Shown one piece after another: positions 9,270 to 19,859 of a stretch of 64,000 nucleotides of DNA. The notes under the pieces were generated by a model that was not told the origin of the DNA, did no database searches, and worked only from the letters and a program-made list of their open reading frames with translations. How positions within the stretch are numbered: position 1 is the first letter of the stretch; every line of letters begins with the position of its first letter. This stretch comes from Piezodorus guildinii (Eukaryota; Arthropoda; Insecta; Hemiptera; Pentatomidae). The position numbers were made by a program, and so were the translations under genes. The stretch spans positions 171,731,600-171,795,599 of the forward strand of contig CM041293.1 in the NCBI GenBank assembly GCA_023052935.1. The letters are read 5' to 3'.

Positions 9270-10170
9270 ATTTTACTTTCACTTACCTATAAATTGAATA
9301 TATAGTAAGGGAAAGTATTGCGATCCTGAAAATTTTCGAATTCCAGTTTTCAACGGAAATAGTTTGGTACAAGTACTTCAGAGTCCAAATGACCAAGTCC
9401 CGCAAAGAGGTCAGTGTATGTGGTTAGTCCAGCGAGAAAGTCCTATGAAACTGAAATTTCATATTTAAGACAACTATACGCCCGAGATGTTACAGCAACT
9501 TTTTCATCTAAATTAGCTAACCAGAAGAGCCGCTTTATATAATGCATTTTGCACTTATTTACGGTTTTCTCAAAAACGGCTTTAACATTTTTGATTAAAC
9601 TCGCTATGTCGATGTAAGATTTAATGGGCTTCAATATAATGTAGATTTCATTCTGATTGAAATAGTAAGACAGTGCTTAAATGCCGATATTTTAAAATTT
9701 CTTCTTATGAAGTACCTTTAATTTTGTAGATTTTATGAAACTGGCCATATCATCTGATTTGCATTGCTAAAAAACAGGTAAATATATAAGTTGTCTAATT
9801 AAAGGAGAAAACTGCAAAAATATTTTTTTAATGCAATATTTTGTTTTTTAACATAAGAACAGTAATATACATGTATAATATACTATTAGAAAGTTTTTTT
9901 TTTTGTTTTTTTTTAACATAATTTATTGAAATTTACAACTGTACTTCAAGGTACAACAAGTAAATGTGACAAAAGTTAAATGGCGTGATACAAACTTGAA
10001 GAATTACCCAATGGCAGCACTCCTGTAACATTAGAAAGCTAAAGATTTTAGAAAAATATTATCTTATACACAAGCTTATAAAAGTTAATTCAGAGTGATG
10101 AAAGCCGATAAAACTAACTGATTGTTTCAGATAATAATATAATAGCTCATTTAATAAAACACATGGAATC
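9270..10170 (-). repeat. Family A element, interrupted by a Jockey-like 3' end
   Basis: Begins TTTTACTTTCACTTACC near 9270 and carries all the usual markers in reverse order to about 10168, where the element is cut off before its terminal 100 bp. A 5'-truncated LINE 3' end interrupts it at 9890-10026. Confidence 0.8.
9890..10026 (-). mobile_element. Jockey-like LINE, very short 3' end with TSD
   Basis: A T-run (poly(A) on the minus strand) is followed by AATTTACAACTGTACTTC and CCCAATGGCAGCACT, the 3' untranslated end also seen at 11425-11520 and 18950-19050. Flanks share ATTAGAAAG (before 9893 and after about 10027), a likely target-site duplication. Confidence 0.75.
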
Positions 10171-10171
10171 G

Positions 10172-11527
10172 CCATGGTGACCGTGTAGTGATAAGCATGT
10201 GCTCTCATTGTCTCTATTGGAAATGTGATTTATTCATTTTTATAAACGGTATTTAAGAGTGATTATTAGCTCAAAAGGACAAGTTATTAGTCTAGTTTAG
10301 AAAGTCACAGTAAGTTAAAGGATTTATCAGTGAGTAACTACCAACAAAGTGGAAAACATGTGAAGTGTATAAGGTTAGTTTTCTTTAAACACTATCTTAC
10401 CTAATTTAACAAGTTTAAAACATTGTGTGATTGTGCTAATATCGTCTCAAAACATTGTTTTTGTGCAAGTAAATAGACGTGAAGGGAGAAATGGCGTCCG
10501 AAAATGTAGCGAATATGGACCTACAAGAGGCAGGTTTCAACCAGAAGAAAATAACGAGTGGGAGGTGATTACAGGACGAAAAAGGCCATCATTCTCAGCA
10601 GATCCCAGGCTATACACAAAAAAATCAAATACCGTCAAAACCAGAAATAGATTTGATCCTCTTTTAAATATTACTGCAGAACCCGAGAAACAATCGAAGC
10701 AAATAGAAAATAACATAGTTAAGCCACCACCAATATTCTTCTAAAAGGAATAGAGAATATAGAAGCATTAATTGCGTTTTTAAATAAAGAAATCCATTGA
10801 GGAATGGTGTCAGAACTGGAGGATTAAAATAAATCCTAAAAAATCCCTCCAAATTACCTTTACCCTTCGGTCGAAAACCGATGACCTCCTGCCCTACCGT
10901 ATCCTTTAATAATACCCCACTCATACCTGTTGAACAAATCCGATACCTAGGACTCCATCTTGACAAACGTCTTACATGGAACCCTCACACGAGACTAAAA
11001 CGACAAGAAACTGCTCGTAGATACCGATTACTACAACACTTACTAGACAAACGTTCAAAACTTCCAATTCACTACAAAAAGCTCATTTATATCACTGTCA
11101 TCAGACCCATCTGGACATATGGAATCGAGCTTTGGGGCTCTACTAAGCCATCTAATTCCTTCCGCATCCAATTCTTACAATCCAAAATCCTAAATGCTCC
11201 TTATTTCGTCACCAAGAAAATCATCCATAACGACCTTACTATCCCATTTGTGGCAGACCTTTCTCGTACCAGATAAACCACTTTTAAGTCCAAACTCCCA
11301 ACTCATATAAACCCTCTTGTCCGCAACCTATCAATCTCACATATTCCTGACAACCCTCCGAGGCTATTGAAAAGAAAATGGCCTCGGGATCTACTTACTT
11401 AAATAAACATCGAAGTACTACCGCTGGGTAGTTTTTTCACAAGCCTTATACGAGTTTTATTATAATTCAATTTTTATTATTGTATTTATGTAATATACAG
11501 TTGTAAAATTCAATAAAAAATAAAGAA
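10172..11527 (+). mobile_element. Jockey-like LINE with large internal deletion
   Basis: A 5' leader (10172-10480) is followed by the start of ORF1 (Gag-like; motifs NNEWEVITGRKRP and NRFDPLL; ends near 10790). This jumps directly to the last part of ORF2 reverse transcriptase: EEWCQNWRIKINPKKS, YLGLHLDKRLTWNPHTRLKR, RPIWTYGIELWGSTKPSN, NPPRLLKRKWPRDLL. Frameshift and stop lesions lie near 10905 and 11274. The 3' end is AATTCAATAAAAAATAAAG. Most of ORF1, the endonuclease and most of the polymerase are missing, so this is a deletion derivative rather than a 5' truncation. Confidence 0.85.
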
Positions 11528-11922
11528 AGAAATAGGCTCTAGCTACTTCACTATAAAATCCAATGGTTTAAAACTTTGTGTGATTGTGCTAATATCGTAT
11601 TAAAACATATATCTATAAACAAATAGCTACTTCACTATAAAATAAACAGCCAGAAATTTAAAAGTATACCCAGCCACCCCAGACTCATACAGAACAGCTG
11701 TTCGGTACTTAAAAAAAGTAAACGCCGACTACCAAACATATCAACTGTCAGAAGATGAAAACCCCGAAGTTGTTATTAAAGGACTTCACCCATCCACACC
11801 AACATCAATAGTTAGTGAAGAAATGAAAGCTAACGGCTATGTAGCTGTGATCACTACGAATGCTATCACAGCCAGAACCAACCTACCTCTTCAAATGTTC
11901 TTTGTCGACATTTCGAGAAAAA
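11528..11922 (+). mobile_element. Jockey-like LINE, ORF1 fragment
   Basis: Starts with a second copy of AAACTTTGTGTGATTGTGCT, also seen near 10417, then encodes about 85 codons: YRTAVRYLKKVNADYQTYQL, VVIKGLHPSTPTSIV, LPLQMFFVD. This is the region N-terminal to the zinc knuckles in Jockey ORF1 proteins. It stops abruptly at a family A copy. Confidence 0.8.
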
Positions 11923-11927
11923 AAATC

Positions 11928-12818
11928 TGGTGCGGGCAACACACGACCTTCACTTACCTCCATTTTTAAAATCAATGAAAGAATTTTCAAAAACCGTTAG
12001 AGATAAAAATACGTGAAACTATTAAGGAATTAATTAAATTGAATTTATATAGAAACATGTGTTTTATTAAAAAATCTATTATATTATTATCTAAAATAAT
12101 CAGTTAGTTTTATCTTCATTTCATCACTCTATTAACTTTTAAAAGCTTGTGTATGAGATAGTATTTTTTTCTAATATCTTTAGCTTTCCAACGGTATATC
12201 ATGCATGTATATTACTGCTCTTATGTTCAAAAACGAAAAATTGCATTAAAAAAATATTGTTTCTGTTTTCTCCTTTAGTTGGGTATCGAATTTATTCAAT
12301 TTATATATTTACCTGTTTTTCATCAGCGTTATCGAGATAATATAGTTATTTTTAATGAATCTAGAAAATTAAAGGTACTTTAGGGAAAGAAAATTTAAAA
12401 TATCGGCATTTAAGCCCAGTCAGACCATTTTAATCAAAATAAATCCTACATGATATTAAAGCCCATTAATCACATAACATCGATATAGCGAGTTTAATCA
12501 AAATCGTCGGGACCGTTTTCGAGAAAATCGAAAAAAGGTGCAAAATGCATGGTATAAAGTGCCTCTTCTGGTAAGCTCATTTTGATGACAAAAGTTTTGT
12601 CACGTCTCGGGCGTATAGTTGTCTTAAATATAAAATTTCAGTTTCATAGGACTTACCGTTTCCGCCCGGGAGTTACCACACACACACAGACCTTTTTGTG
12701 GGACTTGGTTATTTGGACTCATAGGAACCTAAAATGTGTATTTCCGTTGAAAAATGGAATTCGAACATTTTCACGATAGCAATACTTTCCCTTACTATAT
12801 ATAGTAAGTAAAAGTAAT
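11928..12818 (+). repeat. Family A element, complete
   Basis: Begins ATCTGGTGCGGGCAACACACG at about 11930 and ends ACTATATATAGTAAGTAAAAGT at about 12815. It is the clearest full-length copy of about 890 bp and holds every marker in order. Confidence 0.88.
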
Positions 12819-12819
12819 T

Positions 12820-13454
12820 CATTCAATGATAAAATATTTGAATTAAACTACATTTATTATACAAGGATAAAAGTAGAAGACATTCGAAAATTTTAGAATG
12901 CTGGATTGAAAAAAAAAAATAGATTGGACAATGACACCAAATATTACTTTTTTTATAAATACTATAATATCATTAAATATTATGTTAAAAAAAAAAGGTA
13001 AAAAAACTAAATGATTAAGATATATCAAAACAAACAAGTATATTATACACATCATGAAAACTTGTTTATTTTTTTAAGGTATAAACTCCATTTTAAGAAA
13101 TCAAACATTATTTATAATTATTTTTATCGCGACATTGTAATAAATAAAATTACAGGACTTTGAATATTCTATACATTATTTCGCTCAGATAGTTACGAAC
13201 AGTAACGATGATATTTCAGGGATAAATATTATTGGTTCTTTTCTCAGTAAATATGCTCTAGACAATTAAATTTCGATGTTTAAGATCAACATTGAAATTG
13301 AGTTTATTTATTAATAATAAATCAAGCAATCCAATTCAAACTCAATGTGGATCTTTAACACCGCAATTTCGTGTCGTTTGTATCATTTATTTAAGCGAAA
13401 AGATGTTTTAAATGATTATTATAGAATTTTAGAATGGACTTCAAATTTTAGTTT
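12820..13454. other. AT-rich stretch with a small inverted repeat
   Basis: No gene seen. AAATTTCGATGTTTAAGATC at 13266 is mirrored at 13344-13378 (…GGATCTTTAACACCGCAATT), giving imperfect arms of about 35 bp, possibly a small fold-back relic. Confidence 0.5.
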
Positions 13455-13765
13455 AAAAAAAAGCCTGTATCTCTATTACCCATGAAGGTCTTGGGCTCAG
13501 TACATACAGAGGTTAGTACTGTTTCTAGGCCAACATCCGTGCAATGAGGTGATTAGGCCTTGATCACGCTCAACTGTCAGGTTTTTTCCCCAATTTGAGT
13601 ACCCACTTTAAAGAGGCTGGGTCTGCACCGGGAGGGTGTCCATAACCTAGAGTCACTCTCCGGTTGAATTAAAAGAATAAATAATATTCAGTCATAGCCG
13701 GGATTCGAACCCAGGACCCGGAGAACCGTAGACTAGTGCTCTATCCACTAGACCATGTCGCTCCA
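13455..13765 (-). mobile_element. SINE-2, tRNA-derived, near full length
   Basis: On the minus strand: a tRNA-like head with A box TGGTCTAGTGGATAGAGC and B box GGGTTCGAATCC, a body with GGTACCCACT-like phrases, and an end GATACAGG followed by a short T-run. Other copies are at 15340-15955, 44498-44815 and 60365-60655. Confidence 0.88.
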
Positions 13766-14036
13766 CTCAAATTTTTGTTTATGATTTTAAAAAACGAATC
13801 TTTGCGATCGACCAAGAAAAAAAATAACCTCCCTCAAAATTTCAGATGTTCTTACTTTATGTTGAACCTAAAGAAGAAATCGATAGAGCATGAAATTGTC
13901 TACAAAAAATATATTCAAGTCCATTAAAAACGCAATTTAGAAATTCAATTATATTTAGTTAATGAAATTTAGTTTCGTTCCAAATCAGACTAAATTATTT
14001 CATTTCATAACTTTAATATGATCTTATTAATATAGT

Positions 14037-14884
14037 AAAAAAATCTGTGGCTTTTGGACTAGGAACACACGACTTTCACTAACCTCTAAAATCAAAATTA
14101 AAATAAGAATTTTTCAATATAGAGTTTAAATAATTTATTATGTGTTTTATTAAATAGTCTAATATATTATTAACAATGTTAATCAATTAGTTTCATCGGC
14201 TTTCCACCACTCTATATTGACTCCAACAATTTTGTGTATAAGATAATATTATTTCTAAAATCACTAGCTTTCCAGCGGTATATTATACGTCTATGTTACT
14301 ATTATTATGGTCAAAAACACAAATATTGCATGAACAAATATTTTCGCTCGTTTATCCTTCAGTTGAATATCGACTTAGTTCAATTTATATATTTACCAGT
14401 TTTTTATCAATGCTAACACGATAATATTCTTAATTGTTTTCAATCTACTAAATTAAAGGAAGAAAATTTGAAATGTCGGTATTTAAGCCCTGCCAGACTA
14501 CTTCATTCAGAATGAAACCTATATAATATTAAAGCCTATTAAATTTGACAGCGAGTTTATTCAAAATCGTTGAGGTCGTTTTTGAGAAAAATCGTAAAAA
14601 GGTACAAAATGCATAATATAAAGTGGCTCTTCTAGTCAGCCGTTTTTGATGAAAATGTTGCAGTAATATCTCGGGGCTATAGTAGTCTTAAATATGAAAT
14701 TTCAGTTTCACACGACTTTTCGTTTTCGCGCTAGACTTAACATACACACATACACACACCTTTGTGCGGAACTGGGTCACTCAGGGGACCCTAAACCGTG
14801 TTTATAACTGGAATTCGAAGATTTTCACGATCGCAATACTTTCCCTTACTATATATTTTATATAAAGGTAAGTGATAGTAAAAT
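14037..14884 (+). repeat. Family A element, complete but diverged
   Basis: Starts ATCTGTGGCTTTTGGACTAG and reaches ACACGACTTTCACTAACC. The end is TATAAAGGTAAGTGATAGT near 14880. Many substitutions mark it as an older copy than 11928-12818. Confidence 0.8.
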
Positions 14885-15335
14885 TAAAATTAACTAATTA
14901 ATCTAAATAATTAATTATTTATCTTCGAGATAATACCTGACGTGAATTCTTATTAACGTTTCGGGATCCTGTTCATTTTTCATTTATGTTCCATTTAAAT
15001 TATTGAAATACCTTCCAAATAATAACGCTGTTTTTACTCAACATAGAAGCAGTCGAAAGGATAGTAATCGGATTTTCAATTTAGTAACATTTCAATTTGG
15101 GAAAGAGTTTTTAACAGAGATTTTTTTTTATTTTGCACTCGTTTCATTTATTTTTCTCTTTCATGGATGGCATCATGGCCTTTGAATGCTTTTTAATCCT
15201 TTTAGATGTTTTCTTTCAAGGGGAAAAAGCAGTTCACTTTGCGACGGTTTTGAGTAATTGGAGTGAGTTCGGGATTTTCAAGGTTGATAATACTAAACAC
15301 CGTTTTCATAAAAACGATATAAAAAAAAAAATTAT
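14885..15335. other. AT-rich stretch without a recognised gene
   Basis: Only short unconvincing frames; T- and A-runs near 15120 and 15325. No repeat from elsewhere in the window is recognised. Confidence 0.45.
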
Positions 15336-15339
15336 AATA

Positions 15340-15955
15340 AAATAAAAAAATTCTGTACCTCTGAAACCCATAAAGGGTCTTGGACTTAGTACATATAGAA
15401 TCCGTACCGTTTCTAGGTCAACGGTCGTACAATTTAGGGGTGGGCATAATCGAATGTTCGTCATAATCGGACGATCGGACTTCGATGATTTAAATAATCG
15501 AATGTTTTCATAATCGAATGATGAGTATGCTTCTCAGAGACGATATGCCACAATTTCCGTCTCTATAATAGGCTGAGCCTAGGTACACAAATATGCGTAT
15601 AATTTATGGGATGAAAATAAGAAAAAAAAAAAAAAAAAAAATAGTCGTTCGATTATCCGAGCTCCTTATAATCCCTCGATTATCGTTAAACAATTAAGTT
15701 CGAATGATCATTTGTTTCTCCAAACCGATTAATTCGATTATCGATTAATTCGAATGATTGAAATAATCGAATGATCCGATAATCGTCATTCGATTATGCC
15801 CACCCCTAGTACAATTAGGTGCTTAGCCCTTAATCACGCTCAGCCGTCAGGTTTTTCCTCAATTTGGGTACCCACTTTAAAGAGAATGAGTCTGCCCTAA
15901 GAGTGTCTCCATACCCTAGGGTCGCTCCCCGCCTGAATTAAAAGAATAAATTTTG
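15340..15955 (-). mobile_element. SINE-2 interrupted by a hAT-type MITE
   Basis: The SINE-2 3' part lies at 15340-15434 and the rest at 15809-15955, resuming with the same bases (GTACAATT) after the insert. The tRNA-like head is missing. Confidence 0.82.
15435..15808. mobile_element. hAT-type MITE, 374 bp, with 8-bp TSD
   Basis: The ends are perfect inverted repeats TAGGGGTGGGCATAATCGAA and its complement. GTACAATT flanks both sides (15427-15434 and 15809-15816). An 8-bp duplication and a TAGGGGTGGGC end are typical of hAT transposons. The interior is rich in repeats of TAATCGAATG/ATTCGATTA and has an A-run near 15620, with no transposase. Confidence 0.92.
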
Positions 15956-16186
15956 CCATAGCCATAATATATTCTTATACTTATTTTACATATATATAGT
16001 CTTAATGCCCTAAAATATGGGCCAAAACGTTTTATAATTTCATTTTCCTTATATATCATCCGAATTATTCACACCTGCTAAATATTAATACAAATAATAT
16101 AAAAAGCTCTCCCTTCCGGAACATTTGTGTCGGACAAAGGCAAACTTTTAAATATGGAATTTATTTATGTCAAATCTTAAAATAAA

Positions 16187-16963
16187 AAAAAATCTGTGCG
16201 GGCTACACACCACTTTCACTTACTTCGACTGTTAAAATAGATTTTAAAACTATTAAATATACTTCAATTTGAAATTTTTTTTATTTTTTTTATTTTTTTT
16301 TTTTGTTTATTTTTTTTTTTTATTGAGATATATTACAATTTGTTTCAAAATGAACAATAATAATATTGATAAGAGACCACATTCATACTATATATACAGA
16401 AAATAATAATAATGGTCAAATTTCATAAAATATAACATAAATTCAAATATATACAATAAAATAATAATAATAAATAAAAAACAAAACAAATCGAAACATA
16501 AACCTATTATTGAGATAAATAAAAAGTTGGCAAATAAATAAACATCTTACACACAATCATAACTATATACAATATATACAATTGCTAAAGGGACCCCAGC
16601 AAGCGCTTTTTCCTCCACTTGTGGAGGAAAAAGCGGAATCCAAGAGATGATCCAAGAGTCATTTTTGTGAAAATCGTAAAAAGATACAAAATGCATGATA
16701 TAAAGCGGGTATTCTGGTTTGTTGATTTAGATGAAAATGCTGTAACATCTCGGGCGTATAGTTGTCTTAAATATGAAATTTCAGTTTCGTACGACATACC
16801 GTTTTTGCGCTAGACATTCCACACGGACACACGGACTCACACAGACCTTTTTTCGGGACTTGGTTATTTGGACCCAGGAAACCTTGTATTTCCGATTTTG
16901 AAAATTTTCACGATCGCAATACTTTCCCATACTATATATTTCGTATATAGTAAGGGAAAGTAA
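16187..16963 (+). repeat. Family A element with low-complexity insert
   Basis: Starts ATCTGTGCGGGCTACACACC; the end is CGTATATAGTAAGGGAAAGT near 16960. The middle (about 16280-16610) is replaced by T-rich and ATA-rich sequence beginning TTTATTGAGATATATTACAA, perhaps a degraded LINE 3' end. Confidence 0.75.
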
Positions 16964-16964
16964 A

Positions 16965-17450
16965 AATGAATCTTCAAGTGTCCCGGAAGAGAAAAACAAA
17001 TCCAATATAGATTAATCGATTACAATCAATGCCACAAAAATGTTCATGTAAAAACATTAAACGTCACTATCTCTTCACAACCTCATAAATATTCATCATA
17101 ACAGTGGGAAATTCCCTTTATAAAAATAATAAAATAATTGAAAGCAAATAAATAAGGAAACATGAAATGATGGTTTAATTTATGTAATGTGTAATCATAA
17201 ACAGAAGCATAAAAAAGACTGCTTTTTGACATGATGTTTGGACCAAGGACCACCGGACCGATTAAAGAAGCAGCTAACTTAGTATCTTCGTTCTGAAAAT
17301 ATATTAGTTCAGTATTATACAGTTACTTTTTATCTGTTACTTCTGTACTTTAACGTCTGAGGTTAACCGAACGATACTACAGTCATAAATTTTGCCCATC
17401 CAGATTAATAATTACAATTTTTATATTATTTAAACTAAAATAAATGTTAA
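16965..17450. other. Stretch without a recognised gene
   Basis: Nothing supportable. AT-rich, no open frame of note. Confidence 0.4.
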
Positions 17451-17451
17451 T

Positions 17452-17800
17452 ATTAGAGAAAACGTTGGAATACAACGGTGCCGTCCATCAACTTTATATA
17501 GATATTAAAAAGGCTTATGATTCCCTTAGACCTTCAGAAGCTGTATAAGGACATGGTTGAACAGGGAATACGTAGAAAGTTAGTAAACCTAGTAGAGATG
17601 TGTTTGTCGGAAACATTCCATAAAGTTAGAATCGGTCATAATAACTCCGAGCGATCGGATTTGAAACAGGGTGACTCCTTTCACCTGTTTTATATTAATT
17701 TAGCTTTAGAATACGTCATAGAAAAGGTAACGTGTACTGGGAAAGGTTTAAACATGGGTGATAAAATTCCGGTTCTGGGATATGCCGATGATTTGGTTGG
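17452..17800 (+). mobile_element. RTE-like LINE, central reverse transcriptase fragment
   Basis: Encodes YIDIKKAYDS (polymerase motif A with its Asp) with a frameshift just after it, then LKQGDSFHLF and IPVLGYADDLV (motif C, YADD). It is truncated at both ends and joined at about 17800 to the 3' half of a hammerhead-bearing repeat. Confidence 0.85.
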
Positions 17801-17804
17801 AAAC

Positions 17805-17942
17805 TGTTACAGCAAACCACAATGGGGGTCGAAACGTTGGTAGAAAATAAATGGTTGAAACTACCTAATTCTTTCATTCATCGACCGCCACCCGAACTAA
17901 TTCCTTCTAGTAATTCTCAACGGCCAACTAACTATATCCAAT
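17805..17942 (+). repeat. Half of a hammerhead-bearing repeat
   Basis: ACAATGGGGGTCGAAACGTT (17818-17837) is the 3' half of the motif seen at 8877-8915; the CTGATGA half is missing. It is followed by the family's CGACCGCCACCCGAACTAAT arm and ends at …CTATATCCA. Confidence 0.75.
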
Positions 17943-18335
17943 ATTATTAAAAACCACTCATAAATTCTGCTCAAAAAATTGGTATAATATTAAAGATATT
18001 AAATTATAAAGGTTTAAAAATTTTAATATTTTTCCGCAATGATTAGACTGAAACATCGATACCCTAAATTACAAAAACCTTTCTATAAGTGACTTTTTTT
18101 GTAAGACAACCACAAAACCTAATGCTCCAATCAAGTCTGGATTGTTGCCTTTAAAAGCACTCGAACAGCCTTGAGAAGCAAAACAGCATCAAAAGTATTT
18201 AAATCGAGGAATGTCATTTGAATTCTTCAAGGCCTCCAAGATTTTAGAGAGTCAGTGTTAAATCTGACTCTACTAGTTAGTTGTGATTGTCACCGCGAAA
18301 TACCAAACATATCTTGCATTACACCTTCTCTTTTA
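17943..18335. other. Stretch without a recognised gene
   Basis: AT-rich to about 18110, then more balanced. I see no feature I can support. Confidence 0.4.
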
Positions 18336-18339
18336 TTAT

Positions 18340-18510
18340 TAAATATTGGGTAGTGACATTAGTTCGTAGCGGTTTTTAGCTGGTGTTTTCAATAAAAACT
18401 TCAGATTCTTGTGAATGTTTTAAATTAATTATATATGATCCGTTTTTATCGATCATATGTTGCCATCTTTCAGATAATATTTTAATTCTTTCCATCATCG
18501 ATAGTTGAAG
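18340..18510 (-). pseudogene. Mariner transposase C-terminal relic
   Basis: On the minus strand the translation RIKILSERWQHMIDKNGSYI matches the conserved end of mariner transposases (LP.RW..VI..NG.YI). Only the last 20-25 residues and a 3' flank survive. Confidence 0.7.
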
Positions 18511-18934
18511 AATGACCAGAGCACTTTGAGTCAACTTCCAAGTCTAAATTCCCGGTTCTGAACCAAAAAAAACACTTCGGGCTCGTTTATGCCGCACGCG
18601 TTTTTGTTTTAGTGGCTCAAGCGGTAGCAGGACCTATCATTAACCTAGCATTAACGCACCCTTACGGACGGTGCTTTCTCCTAAATCATCATCGCGTTAC
18701 ACACTGCAAATTATGTCAACCGTCTGTGCAGACGATAATGTTTTTCGGAAATAAGAAAATCATTACATTACGGAAATGAATTTTTTTTTCTCTTCTATTA
18801 AGCAAGCAAAATACCACTTAAAGATAAGGAATCTCGGTTGAAACTGATGCATAAAAGTAGCTTAACTAATATTTTGTTAAGAATAAGCTAACATTATTGA
18901 CCAAGTAAACATGATATTATAAACACAGAGAGGA
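18510..18934. other. Stretch without a recognised gene
   Basis: Contains a more GC-balanced part near 18580-18740 with no open frame. Origin unknown. Confidence 0.4.
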
Positions 18935-19500
18935 TTAAATTTTTTTGAGATATTTACAACTGTATTAACACATAAAATACATCAAGTAAATGTGAACATT
19001 GAGAAATGGACATGATAGGCGTGAGAAGAATCTACCCAGTGGTAGCACTTCAAAGATTTTTCAGACAAGGAGGTCTCGAGGCCATCGGCTTTTCAGCCGC
19101 CTCGGAGGATGATCAGGAATAGGCGGAGATGAGAGATTGCGGACAAGTGGGTTTGGGTGGAGAGGTAATCTGGAGTGTAAGGAAGTATATCTAATTCGGG
19201 CTAAGTCAGCAACTAATGGGATATTCAGGTCTTTATGGATTATTTTATTTGTGACAAAGTAAGGGGCATTTAGGATCTTTCGGAGGGTTTTGGATCGCAA
19301 GGATTGGATGCGAGAGGAGTTTGATGGCTTGGTGGATCCCCATAGTTCAAATCCATATGTCCAAATAGGCCTAAGTATGGTAATATAAATTAGTTTTTTG
19401 TAGTAGGTGGGAAGTTTTGAACGTTTGTCAAGTAAATGTTGTAATAAACGATATCTGCGAGCTGTTTCTTGTCGTTTCAGTCTAGTGTCAGGATTAAATT
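18935..19500 (-). mobile_element. Jockey-like LINE, 3' fragment
   Basis: Minus-strand frame of about 145 codons with TRLKRQETARRYRLLQHLL, RPIWTYGFELWGSTKPSN, NPLVRNLSSPPIPDHPPRRL and WPRDLLV, the C-terminal end of Jockey-type reverse transcriptases. It is followed by the shared 3' end (…CCCAGTGGTAGCACTTC in plus orientation near 19035) and ends with an A-rich run. It is 5'-truncated at about 19500. Confidence 0.9.
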
Positions 19501-19578
19501 GAAATAGAAAAACGCAATTAAAACCGTGCAAACTTGTAAAAAGAAAATCGTATTCAGTTTATCCAGGCTATCGATATC

Positions 19579-19580
19579 AA

Positions 19581-19664
<84 letters not shown>
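19579..19664. repeat. (TA)n microsatellite
   Basis: About 43 uninterrupted TA units, with a shorter run after GTATATATATAG. Confidence 0.95.
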
Positions 19665-19675
<11 letters not shown>

Positions 19676-19859
19676 GTAGTAGTGTATGTATAGGTAGTAG
19701 TTCCTCACTAAAAAAGGAAACGCAGCCCAAACTGAAAGAAACATTTGTGCCGTGTATGGCAGCGATTCAATTCCTGATAGCATGATTCAGAAGTGATTTT
19801 CGCGTTTTAGATCAGAAGATTTTAATTTTTAAGACACCCCAGGCTGGCCGGAGTTTAAC

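Noticed and set aside
19577..19783. Frame encoding a long Ile-Tyr repeat on the minus strand
   Set aside because: It is only the translation of the (TA)n microsatellite.
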